64,000 nucleotides of DNA from Podospora pseudoanserina (Eukaryota > Ascomycota > Sordariomycetes > Sordariales > Podosporaceae), in contig NC_085924.1 of assembly GCF_035222485.1 (NCBI RefSeq), positions 1,302,001-1,366,000 on the forward strand, written 5' to 3'. This document shows, in pieces, positions 23,378 through 34,552 of the stretch (position 1 is the first letter of the stretch; the number at the start of each line of letters is the position of its first letter). The notes beneath the pieces were generated by a model. The model saw only the letters and a program-made list of their open reading frames with translations, was not told where the DNA came from and searched no databases. Both the position numbers and the translations under genes were made by a program.

Positions 23378-24527
23378 AGTGAAGGCGGACGGGGTGGGTA
23401 AATATGTTGGATTTTGTTAACATAGCAACAAAAAGGGGGTTGGCGGTTGGGAAAGTAGAGTTTTGGGGATTCAGGGGGGCGGTTAACTACCTTGTGATTC
23501 TTTGGCTACGAATATTTTCACGGGATGATTAACTTAACATTTTGTAATAGAGATTATTTCATGAATTATGTTTTGTTGCTTCGCTGGGGGTATCTTGCTC
23601 ATGGTGGTTGGATATGGAAGAGATGGGGGTTGATTGGCGGGTTCCAAACTCGGCCTCAAAGTCTTTCCCCAAGTCGTGTATCACCAACCCACCATCCTAA
23701 CTACCTCTTTCACGCTCAAATGTTTCTCAATATTGTCTGTACACATGTTACCGACACTTCGTGGGAGAAGCGCAAATGTCTTGTACCACCCACCATCCCA
23801 ACTCCCTCTTCCACGCTAAAATTCTTCCAGATCGAGAGCATCGAGTACAGATAATTGAAATAAGAGCATCATCCTCGGTAATATCAAACCGTGGTTACAT
23901 GCATTTGAGATGTTACACACGCCTCAGAGTTCTGGATGCCAGGAAGGTTGGGCGTCTGTTTTTCAATGATGATATCAATCAACGATGTCGACAAAGGTGA
24001 TATAAACACTATCTTGCCCATCGCAAGCGATCTTCTCTCATAAATACCTCTCGCTTGTAGGCAACATTATGCAAGATGGACATAGTAACACTCCAGGCAC
24101 AAGACCTTATCAATATTATTTGCTCTAGAAATCTGCATACCCGTATGAAAGCACCTTCACTAACTAGTAATATATGATGTAAATTAGAACCGTTGAATCG
24201 GTTGGTTGGCCCATGTACTGTGGACTGGTTGAACTTAGCTTTGATATTGCACGTGGTATTGATGCTGCTTGAAACGAATACCTATCTTGTCATGCAACCC
24301 AGCATTATACATCTCTATCGTATTTCACTCCTGAGTAGACATCATGCACATCACACATTGACCGCTGCATAATACCACAGGAGAGACTGCCATTACTTTA
24401 ACATCTTTTATTACCACATTTGCCATGTATATGACACGCAAAGAATCTAGGTATCAACACCCCATGCTCATGCAACAACCCCCTGTGTTCCATCACTTTT
24501 ATCTACAACCCCCTTTTCCAGCCCCCT
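23378..24527. other. 1.15-kb convergent gap with a short direct repeat
   Basis: Between the Spt10-like gene and CCT7, which converge. An imperfect direct repeat of about 45 bp (CACCAACCCACCATCC... near 23678 and CACCCACCATCCCAAC... near 23782) lies 104 bp apart. No gene seen. Confidence 0.5.
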
Positions 24528-26361
24528 TTACCGCCTGGGCATACCCCTTCCACGCCCCCTCCCACCAAGTGCCCTCTGCGCATCACCAGGACGCAGAGCA
24601 GCACCTGGGGCCTGAGGAGCCGCGCTCTCCTCGTTTCTAATCGTCTCATCCACGCCCAAAATCAAGCACGCAGCCTCCGTGGCAGCCTGAATAGCATTGA
24701 TCTTGACCAGCGCAGGCTCCCAAACAAATCTCTCCATCATGTCTGTTGTGCCCTCGTTGACAAAGTCAACACCCGCCCAGGTGTTGCCCCTTCTGTGCTC
24801 GACTCTGAGTCTGTTGAGGATATCGGTCGCGTCGAACCCGGCATTGTCACAGAGCTGGCGGGGGATGACCTCCATGGCCTTGGCGAAGCTCTTGATGATG
24901 GCTTGCTGCTTGTGGGCTACGTCGCGATCGGCGAACCGGTGGAGGTAGGCGGAAATCTCCATTTCTGTGGCACCACCACCGCCAACAATAGTCTTGTTGC
25001 GGATGGCGCGCTTGACAATCATGAGGGCGTCGTGGAGAGAGCGCTCAACCTCGGCGATGAACTGCTCAGCACCACCTCGGAGGACAAGAGTGCAGGTCTT
25101 GGCAGAGGGGCAGCCCTCAAAGAAGTTGAAGCGCTCGCCACCGATTTGTCTCTCGTCGAAGGACTCGCATGTGCCGAGATGCTCGGCGTGGATGTCGGAG
25201 CAGGTGCTCTGGATAGTGGCGCCGGTGGCTTGAACAACACGCTCCATATCATCGGCGGACACACGACCAGCACAGAAGATGTCGCGATCAGCGAAGTATT
25301 GGGTAGCCAAGTCACCAATGGGGAGCTTGGAGAGGACAACCTTGGCACCGGTCTCATGGAGGGCTTCGAGCTTCTTGAAGATGATTTGCCATTCGGCGTC
25401 GACGATGGCTTGGTACTCGGATACGTGCTCGACGCGGACCTCGGCGTTGTCCTTCTCGGCCTTGAGCTCGAGCTCGACGTTCAGGCAGACAATCTTGGGC
25501 TTCTTGAAGGACTTGGGCTGCTGCTCGAAACCGGCGTAGGAGAAGGTCTTCTTGAAGGCGACACCGTTTACGAAGAGGGAGTCGGTAAGGGAACCGCCGG
25601 GGATCTTCTTGATGCCTATTAACTTTTCGTTGAGGTCTTCTTGATCGAGGGAAAGGACGGCGTCGACGACCACTGATGAGAGAAACAAGATATTAGTACC
25701 CCTGCCCTGCTGCTGCCTGTTGTGTACCCAGAAAAGGGGGTCTCACTCTTTGTGAAGAACTCGGTGTTACGCTTGATAAGCTTGCTGGTCATGGCGGTGG
25801 CAGCGAGCTTCTCGAGTGTGTCTCTCCTGTTGCCCTCGGTTGTGTTGACAGCAATCTCCTTGATCTTGTTCACCGCCATGGTCGACGCTCTCCTGAGACC
25901 CTTGATGATAATCTGTGAGCTGACCCCATTTTCAACATGCTCCTTGACCTCCTTGAGGATCTCGCCGGCGAGAACAACGACGGAGGTAGTACCGTCACCG
26001 ACTTCGGCGTCTTGTGACCGGGCAATATCGACAAGGATGCGGGCGGCGGGGTGGACAATGTCCAGGAGCTTCATGACGGTGGCACCATCATTGGTAATGG
26101 TCTGCTTGCCGTTGGCATCGACCATAAGGAGATCACCGCCATAGGGGCCGAGAGTAGACTTTATCGTGGCCTGAACGGCGAGACAGGCGTTGATATTGGA
26201 GATGATCTGGCCCTTGCCCTGAGAGGTGTCGGTCCCTGCGCAACAACACAAGCATCGAGTCAGTGGGGGAGGGGACAACGGTGAGCGGATCGGGAAGGAG
26301 GGGTTGTTTTCTAACCCTCTTTCAGGACAATGATGGTGGGTGTTTGGCCTCCGAAAGACAT
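24528..26361 (-). CDS. CCT7: Chaperonin TRiC/CCT subunit eta
   Basis: Three exons, 26361..26316, 26235..25747 and 25672..24528 (introns of 80 and 74 bp). The joins read [16 protein letters not shown] and [17 protein letters not shown]. The protein is 559 aa, close to the 550 of yeast Cct7. ATP-site motifs of group II chaperonins are present: [32 protein letters not shown], and [14 protein letters not shown]. The C-terminus ends in a Gly/Arg-rich tail ([12 protein letters not shown]), a usual feature of CCT subunits. It forms part of the eight-subunit cytosolic ring that folds actin and tubulin. Start fixed by [16 protein letters not shown], the conserved eta N-terminus. Housekeeping, well conserved. 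Confidence 0.97.
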
Positions 26362-26777
26362 CTTGTAGCCGGTGTGTGAAGGTTGGGTCTCTTTGGTCTG
26401 GTCGTGACGGAACTACAAGAGTCGTTGCAAAGGGGGTGTGGTGGTGGGTGGAACGCGCGCCGTTGGGGGGGTAATTTGATTATTTCGTGGAGCTTCCCGG
26501 CCTTTGGGTCCCAGAGCTCCCAAAAAAATATCGAAGCCTTGCTGCACTCCGCCTGCCAGCGACTGCCAGAGACGCTTGGACGCTGTAGCCTGTGCACGGC
26601 CCACCTCCTGAGTTGTTTGACCTCTTGAAGGTCACATGTTTTGTCATGTGAGCTCCCCCAAGAGAACCCCACTCCCCAGAAGCTGATTTCTCTGCTCCAC
26701 TTCCCCCGGAGTTTAGGATGAGACACTTGCAGGGCCAACCTGACTTTGACTACTGACGTTACGTACCAGTCACTGTA

Positions 26778-26940
26778 CACTCTCTCCCTCACCACAAAAT
26801 AATTGAGATACTAAAGTAGGTTAATATACGTTGAAGGATAGTCTATAGGCCTATCAACCTACTTTTGATATATCGTTTATAGTATAATATGGGTTAACTT
26901 ACTTTAGAGTCTCAGTTATTCTGTGGGCAGGGTGACTCTC
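26778..26940. mobile_element. MITE-like element, 163 bp, TA target duplication
   Basis: Flanked by TA at 26776-26777 and 26941-26942. The left end and the reverse complement of the right end align over about 45 bp (for example CCACAAAATAATTGAGA against CCACAGAATAACTGAGA, and CTAAAGTAGGTTAA against CTAAAGTAAGTTAA), so these are long, diverged terminal inverted repeats. No coding capacity. Size, TIRs and TA duplication fit a non-autonomous Tc1/mariner-superfamily element. Many differences between the arms suggest it is not recent. It lies in the 711-bp gap between CCT7 and the receptor gene; the rest of that gap holds nothing else recognised. Confidence 0.78.
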
Positions 26941-27073
26941 TACGCAAGCAGGATCACGCAATCAACACAAAAGAGACAAGCCATGTCATTGTAAGAGTAA
27001 CCAACATTTCCCATCATTATCCAACGGAAACCCATTACCCAAGATACCCAATCCAATTTTCCCAATCCCATCA

Positions 27074-28520
27074 TTATGTCTTCCCTGAATCGGAGCCCAG
27101 GGCACTCTTCTCAACAACCTGAACCGACGACTCATCCGTCACTTGCTTTTGATCCGCCTTCTCAACATCTGGGCCTGTGGCCTTCCTCCTCCACCAAGCC
27201 CTCTGGTCAGTGATGTCTTGGCTGGAATTGCTCTGATTGTCCGGATCGGTAGAGCGGAACTGGAGAGCGTTCGGCTGCGAGCTTAGCTCCCTGCCTCTTC
27301 GGAATGTCAACGTAGCAGTCAGTCTTTCCTCGAAAGCTGAGCTGAAGACGAACATGTTCGGAAAGAAGCGCCGGAAGAAGGCTCGGAGTGATGGGAGACA
27401 GGCGCAGACGATTCCAATGTCCATTTCGACGATGCTAGATATTGTCAGCCCAACCCATCCACAGATTCGACTTCTTGTCAGTACTCACCACCAAATCAAG
27501 TTTTTGACATAATGCCATGAAATATCCGTTTCGTAGGCTCCCGTCATCGCAGTCACCATGCGCATGGTGCTCACACCGCAGACACTGTAAACTGTTAGAC
27601 CCCTGAGTTTTCCCAACACAACCCTCCCCACAAACAACAAGCCATGACTGGAAAGAGAACTTACAAACCACCTGCCATCAAAATGCCCACCACACCCACC
27701 TTCCTCCTAATCCCCACCCTCAAATCCCACAGCATCCAAATCGGCATCACCAAAATTATGAAATCCGTCGCCATGTTCAGTATATTAGCCGAATCAAACA
27801 CCGCCTGCTGATTGATGCACGTGCCCCCCTCAATCGTCCAGTCCCAGTAATACTGCATCGGTTTGCAGATGTACAGAAACAGAAACGCGTTGGGGATGGT
27901 GTACCCAACCACAAAAAACATGACCACGTAAACCGCTATCCGGAACTTGTGGTTGGCGGTGGCGAAGCGGAGGTAGAAGGACAGGATGGACATCTTGACA
28001 AAGAGGGTGGTGAGGTTGTAGGTCATGGCGCCGCCGATCATGCCGAGCTTCATCATGGATTGAAACTTGGGGAAGGGGAGGTCCCAGATGTGGTTTCCCA
28101 TGCCGATCGTGGTTTCTGTTTTTGGGGGGTCAGCTTTGTTTGATCAGGATGATGGTGGTTGTCTTTAGAGACAAAAGACGTACGGATGATGCAGACGGTC
28201 GAGTTGGCAATGGTGAAGAGCTATCAGTAGTGGTCAGTTGCCATGTCTGTCATGATCAAAAACAAGGGGTGTCCGTACGAAGGCGATGATTACCAAGTCT
28301 ATCCATCACCAAGGTCAGCAAACTAAGTAGGTGTGTGGTTTGTGTGAAGGGAGATCTCACAATCATCTGGATGCCATTTTCGAATGATATGGCTGGCTGT
28401 GTACAACCTCGGGACCAAAAAGCACAGCGCAAGAACTGGAAACACCACAGCAACAATAACGAGTCTGTAGCCGATCGACTCGGGGTTGTCGTAGTTCGGT
28501 ATTGGAGCTGTGGTATCCAT
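27074..28520 (-). CDS. PTH11-like 7-TM rhodopsin-domain membrane protein
   Basis: Six exons: 28520..28361, 28298..28279, 28220..28184, 28115..27665, 27584..27489 and 27434..27074, with introns of 54-80 bp. The model gives 374 aa without a stop. Joins read KWHPDD-Y-LVIIAF, then LFTIANSTVCII, then QTTIGMGNHIWDLP, then GILMAGG-F-VCGVSTMRMV, then NLIW-C-IVEMDIGIVCACLPSLR. The motifs WHPDDYL, TTIGMGNHIWD, YICKPMQYYWDW and the C-terminal IVEMDIGIVCACLPSLR are diagnostic of the fungal rhodopsin-like family (PF20684) that includes Magnaporthe Pth11. The sequence shows about seven helices and a cytoplasmic tail of about 90 residues. No CFEM domain precedes the helices. Members are plasma-membrane receptors or sensors; the ligand is unknown. 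Confidence 0.93.
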
Positions 28521-29971
28521 CCTTACTATCTTGACCTAGCTTCACCGTACGCGTCTTCTCGTTGGTAATGTCGGCACCCAAGTCTTCAGCAACAGTCTGG
28601 GTTGTCCGTGTTCGTATAGTCGATAATGAACGAGTGTCAGATCTCCTCTCCCACCTCAAGCAAACCTGCAAGTCGTCACTCAAATCCAAGCACAATATAT
28701 TCTCAATAAAATCCCCAAAAGATTGACAAGAAGTTACAAAGTGAGGAGAACCTGAACTCTCCTCATGTCCCATCTCAGCGGGAACCACCCACCCTAAGTA
28801 CTACACTAAACGAGCCTATCCGTTCAAATCCCCCAGCCGCACCCCCCTACCCATGCCCATCATCCCCAAGATCTCCAGACCGGTCCCTCCCTCTCGATCT
28901 CTTGACGTAACATAACGCCATCTCATTCCATTCATCCCCTTCTTTGCCTGCCGCAGAAAACAACCCCAATTCCTTCACAACCAAACAATTTGCAATTAAT
29001 GCGCAGCACCATCGGCACTAATCCCCGGCAGGGGATAGCTTCCTTCTCCGGCATCCCGGCACCCCCGGTCCGGACCCGGTAGGATCATCTACCCCCGGAT
29101 TGGATCCACCAAGCGAGCAAGCCAAACGGGCTTGTTGGTTCGCTAAGGGATTTTCTGGGAATTTTAAGAGAGAGAGAGGAGGGTCTGTGAGTCGGGGAAG
29201 AACCAAAGAGCAAGCCACCTCCTCAGCCTTGGGTTATGAGGATTTCGCGGACACGATGCTTGGCTCATGGTGGGCTGATTATTACGATGGGAAACGAATG
29301 ACGCGAGTTGAGTATCAACACAGACGTTCCTCTCGAAGATTTAATTAATGGATGAGTCTGGATGGAGATTGCCACTGGCGACGACAACTAGAAGATGCAT
29401 GCTTGATGTATTCTTTGGCCCATGGCAAAGAGATCTTGAGGCTGCAGATGTTCAAAATCATTTGGCCAGAAAGAGCTGAGGATGTGACAGGCAATGGACC
29501 AATGCTGAGTTGAGACAACCTGCCCGACCACTCCGACCAACTCAATTTGAAGCGTCGTGCAGTAGCGGTGCTCGCCAGCGAGCGACCTCTGAAAATGGCT
29601 AAGCTGGACCCCGAGGCCATAAACCCTAGGCGAAATCCAACAAGGTGGATGTCCAATAATATCCGGAAGAAGCCGCATCGCAGCAGACAGACCGTATCCA
29701 AATGATCAAGTGGCGACCAAGTCTCTTCCAGGGGCGGCAAGGCGACAAATGGTTGGTTCACACTCAACAGGTGCTCTGAATTGGTGACTATGGCTCTAAA
29801 TGTGTTCCCATTGATGAGCTGAAAGGAAAACCCTGAAAGCCCTCATTCCTTTTCCGTGATCGCCAGTTTGCTGTGCAAAAGTGAAATCATGATATCATTG
29901 CTCCCGGAACATCAAAACCCAGAGACCGTATGCCACCAGCCCAAAACGCCGACCTAGAAGACACTGGCCAT
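28521..29971. other. 1.45-kb gene-free stretch
   Basis: Upstream of the receptor gene and downstream of RPS26. Open frames seen here show no family features. No RNA gene or repeat detected. Confidence 0.5.
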
Positions 29972-30655
29972 TTAGGCAGTCTTAGCACCCTGGGTAGGGG
30001 TGACCTTCTTGCCGTCCTTGTTGTAGCGGACACGCGGGGGAGGAGCACGGTTGCGGCGGCCCTCGCGGGAGCGGACACTAGAAGCACAAGTGTCAGCGGG
30101 ATACTGTTCTGTAGTCGGGGAGTATACTCTTCTGCGCGGGAAACGCGTTCGACCAAGGAATCTTCTCAGCCGCCCTCGTCGTCGTGAAGACAGACGTGGT
30201 TGTCCCCGCCAGTTGGACAAACGTACCGGACAATCTTGCCGTGAATGGCGCAAGAGACGCAGTACTGCAGCTTGAGGTACATCTTGGGAACCGTGTACTC
30301 GGCGAACACCGAGGCGTCGGAGATATCACCTGTGAAGTCGCAAAGTCAGTCTGGGTTTGTTCTCGATCGGGTTGTTGTCGTCGTGGTGTGGGGTCGCCAG
30401 CGCGTGTATACGTACGGATAGCCGCAGACTCAACCATGTTGCGGATGGTGAACCGCTTGATGGCCTTGTCCTTGGGAGTGCATCTCGAGCAGTTGGAGCA
30501 CCGGATGGGCTTGACGTGGCCGCGGCCTGTGAGGAATAGAGTTAGCGATGACGTCCAGGTCGAGGTCGAGGTCGAGGTCGATATCGACGAAGGCGATGAA
30601 TGAAAAGCCACATACCCTTCTTGTTGCGGCCGTTGTTCTTTCTCTTCTTGACCAT
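29972..30655 (-). CDS. RPS26: 40S ribosomal protein eS26
   Basis: Four exons, 30655..30616, 30526..30416, 30329..30227 and 30077..29972, give 119 aa, the length of yeast Rps26. Exon 1 codes [14 protein letters not shown]; the later joins read [17 protein letters not shown] and [16 protein letters not shown]. The zinc-binding cysteines of eS26 (IRCSNCSRC and [10 protein letters not shown]) and the conserved PKDKAIKRF are present. It is part of the small-subunit platform near the mRNA exit and contacts the mRNA upstream of the start codon. It is transcribed divergently from the ubiquitin-S27a gene across about 600 bp, so two ribosomal genes share an upstream region. Intron-rich, as usual for filamentous ascomycete ribosomal genes. 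Confidence 0.97.
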
Positions 30656-30830
30656 CTTGACGGTGTTCTTGATGCACTGGTTCTCAAGAAGACTGGTTGT
30701 GTGGAGGAAGAGGGCAGGAATTGGGAATTTCAACTTGCCCTCCAAATGCTGCGCAGGTGGTGCCCCACTTTCCGCTTGTGGCGGACCGAGCTCCCCAACG
30801 GGTTTTTTGCACAGGGCAAGTGGGTTGCAA

Positions 30831-30838
30831 AGCCCTAA
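30831..30838 (+). promoter_or_regulatory. AGCCCTAA motif in the shared ribosomal promoter (possible Tbf1 site)
   Basis: The octamer AGCCCTAA lies 176 bp upstream of the RPS26 ATG and 427 bp upstream of the UBI3 ATG. It matches the ARCCCTAA core known for Tbf1 in ribosomal-protein promoters of many fungi. One copy only is seen, so this is suggestive. Confidence 0.5.
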
Positions 30839-31258
30839 ATTCGCCGGCCAGTGTCAGCTGACCCGCACCGCGGAAAGTGTGGGGCCCACCTGTCCAAAAG
30901 TTCAAGTCTGAGAGCAGCGGCACCTCAAATTCTCAACTCCTCCATCAGCGCGCACTTCACAACATCTCCAGATTGCTGAGGAAGACACTGTGTCTAGGTA
31001 CGTCTGGTTGATGTTGCTGAGCTTCTCGCGCCCCGGCACCCTTTTTTTCATCATCTTCACCATGATACCCAATCTTGTCATCGCGGCAGTCGCTGTGGGA
31101 GGCGACCCTTGAGCGGTTGTCTGCATGCTGGTCGCGCGCATCCTCAAGATAGCCTCTTTTTCCCCCCTCTTCACTTCGTTTCTCTCGATACCCGCCGGGG
31201 CGCAGAAGTCTCTCATTCTCTCGTCTGCGTCTAACATATCCTTACCACTTCTCAGTAG

Positions 31259-32126
<868 letters not shown>

Positions 32127-33543
32127 TTACAGCCCATTCCTCAAGTTATCGTACTTGGTATCCGGATAGGTGACGCAGTTCTCCTTGTACTGCAACGCTC
32201 CTGGCCCACCAAAGGTGTCAACCACGTTGGCGATCAGACTTTCGGGCCCTTCCTTATCAGCTGAACTCTCCCACCACATGCCACCACCCAAGCCCCTGTC
32301 TACGACATACTGCGCCTTTCTTCTAGCCAAGGGAACAGTATCATAGCTCACCATGGTCCTCGTCCCGGGGTGGTAGCAGTAGCTCGCGCCCGCCTCATGA
32401 TCATACCTCTCCTCCGACCCCTCCAATGGCAACTTCTTGTAATCATGCACACCATTCTCCCACGTCCCCTCGCCCACACCACTGTAGGGACCGCCGGGGC
32501 CGTCAGTCTGCTGAAAGGCCCTCCCGTACAGTGGCATTCCCAGCACGATCTTGCCCGGATGGACACCCTGACTGACATAATGGCTCACTGCGGCGTCGGT
32601 GCTAAAAGGGGTAGACTGCGGGTTATGAGGGGAGGGGAAGAGGTTGGCCTGGTGGCCGGCGGTGGAGTCCCACGATCCGGCGTAGTCGTAGGCCATCAGG
32701 TTCCAAAAGTCGAGGTACCTGTCCATTCCGGGGAGGTCCATATTCTGGAGGTTTTGGAAGCCGGCGGGAGAAGCGACGGTGAGTTCGAAGTGGGGTCGGG
32801 AGGGGAGGGTGGAGGAGTAGGCGTCGAGGTGGGAGCGGAGGGTGGAGAGGAGGGAGACGAGGTGGGAGGCTTCGGTTTGGGAGGAGGGGTATTCCCAGTC
32901 TATGTCTAGGCCGTCGAAGCCCATGTTTTTGAGCTGGGGAAGGGTGTTAGAGGGGGTTTGGGTGAAGGGCGGGGAGTGATTAAGGGGGGTTTACAAGGTC
33001 AACGGCGGTGCGCGCGAAATTCTCACGACCCTCCGGGGTGGAGGCGGGCTGTTTAAAATTGGAGGAGTAGGTCCATCCTCCGATTGACAAGAGGACTTTG
33101 AGGTTGCGGTTCCGAGACTTGAGGATGTTGAGCTGCTTGAGGCAACCGTAGAGGTTGGTGCCCGAGTCGTTCCAGGAGTCGCCTTCCCAGTGGATGTCGG
33201 TGTCGGCCCACGTGTCGGTGAGGTAGACCTCTCCCGACTCGGGGCGGACGTTGGCGAAGGCGTAGAGGATGTGGGTGAGGTTCTGGACGGGGAGGTCTTG
33301 CGGGCGGTGCTTGCGGCCGTAGATGGCCCAGTTGACGAAGTAGGCTACGCTGCGGTAGCCGGGGGTGACTGGTCCGCCGCCCATCTTGGGAGAGTCTTGT
33401 TGGATGGGGGACGTTGTTGGGTTGGTGAAGATGGTCTTGGAGAGGAGAACAGCGGCGCTCAGGAGGAGGACAGTTAAGGAGGTGGCTATCAAGATGGGGG
33501 ACCGGCGGGAACGGGAGGTTTGAGGTGTTCCAGAAGACGGCAT
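32127..33543 (-). CDS. GH18 chitinase with N-terminal membrane anchor
   Basis: Two exons, 33543..32995 and 32933..32127 (61-bp intron), give 451 aa. The join [20 protein letters not shown] restores the GH18 catalytic motif DGLDIDWE, with the proton donor Glu at residue 197. Other GH18 signatures are [29 protein letters not shown] and [10 protein letters not shown]. The start at 33543 gives a short cytosolic head then a helix [21 protein letters not shown], so the enzyme is likely a signal-anchored or secreted membrane protein rather than freely soluble. No carbohydrate-binding module is present. This is a fungal class V subgroup A-like layout, acting on cell-wall or exogenous chitin. The codon run upstream of 33543 in the same frame looks like leader. 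Confidence 0.94.
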
Positions 33544-34552
33544 ATGGGGGAGGTTATATAACAGTAAGCCGCTTTGGAGGGTCGGAGGTTTGCTTGTCTC
33601 TGCTGCGGAGCGGATAGGAATGCCGGGGCCGAGAGGGAGCTGATGGCGGAGACCAACTTGGCAACCAACCCAAGGAGAGGGGCTCGGCTGTGTTTCTTTT
33701 ATTACAGCGTCGGCGGCACGGGGGTTACAAGGAAAGCTACGCACTTGAGACGCCACTTGACGCGTACTTCTTATGGATTCAATGGCACGAATGGTTAACA
33801 GAGATGCCACGCAATTCCAGGTGGGATTTTTGACCAGTTTCCAGGGCTCTTCAGCCAAGCAAGTTGGGCGGGGAGAGACGCTGATGTCATGTCACGACGC
33901 TTGAGCTGAGGTGCCAGAGCCAATGGTCTCGGGGCCCTGTCAGGCGGGGCTGTCTAGCTTGATTGGTGGGGTCTGTGGCTGAAGAGCAGGGCAGCTTAGG
34001 TGCCCTGGCTCTTGGCAGCGGCCTCCATCAATCATCAACCATCAATCATCAATCACAGAACATCAACTTCTCCATCAAATATGTGAAAAACAAAATGGCC
34101 AAATCATGATATTACAGCAGTAAGCCTAAACGCCATTCTCCCGCCATTTTACCTATACCTAACCTATAATCTTACCACGTCGGGAGATGTGACAAGGGCT
34201 GTATTACAGGGCATGGAACAGTAGTTCAATTGCAGTAATAATCTTCAATGGCCTCGAAGTCCATGATGAAGAAGAGAAGAAGAAACTTGGAGTAGTACAG
34301 TGATCCTGAACGCGTATTTTATCTCCCCGTCAAGTGGCCCGTGCCTCCTTGCCTCAGGCTGCTGCCAAGTCCTTTAATATATCACTGGGCTAGTAGCATT
34401 CCCGCCATGCCTTTCATTGACTGCTTCACATTCAACAAATGGCTCACAACGTGCAGGTTGCCGGCGATTGGGCCGTGATGTGGCCGGTTGGTTGTTGGCC
34501 GTGTGACACTATCTCCCCCCTTCTCATGCTCGCCCACGAGCTCTGAATGCCT
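33544..34552. other. 1-kb intergenic region
   Basis: Upstream of the chitinase and downstream of the SET-chromo gene. A short run of TCATCAA-type repeats lies near 34030-34060. No gene seen. Confidence 0.5.

Noticed and set aside
24795-25622. 275-codon open frame on the plus strand
   Set aside because: Antisense shadow of CCT7; Leu/Gly/Asp-rich with no family features.
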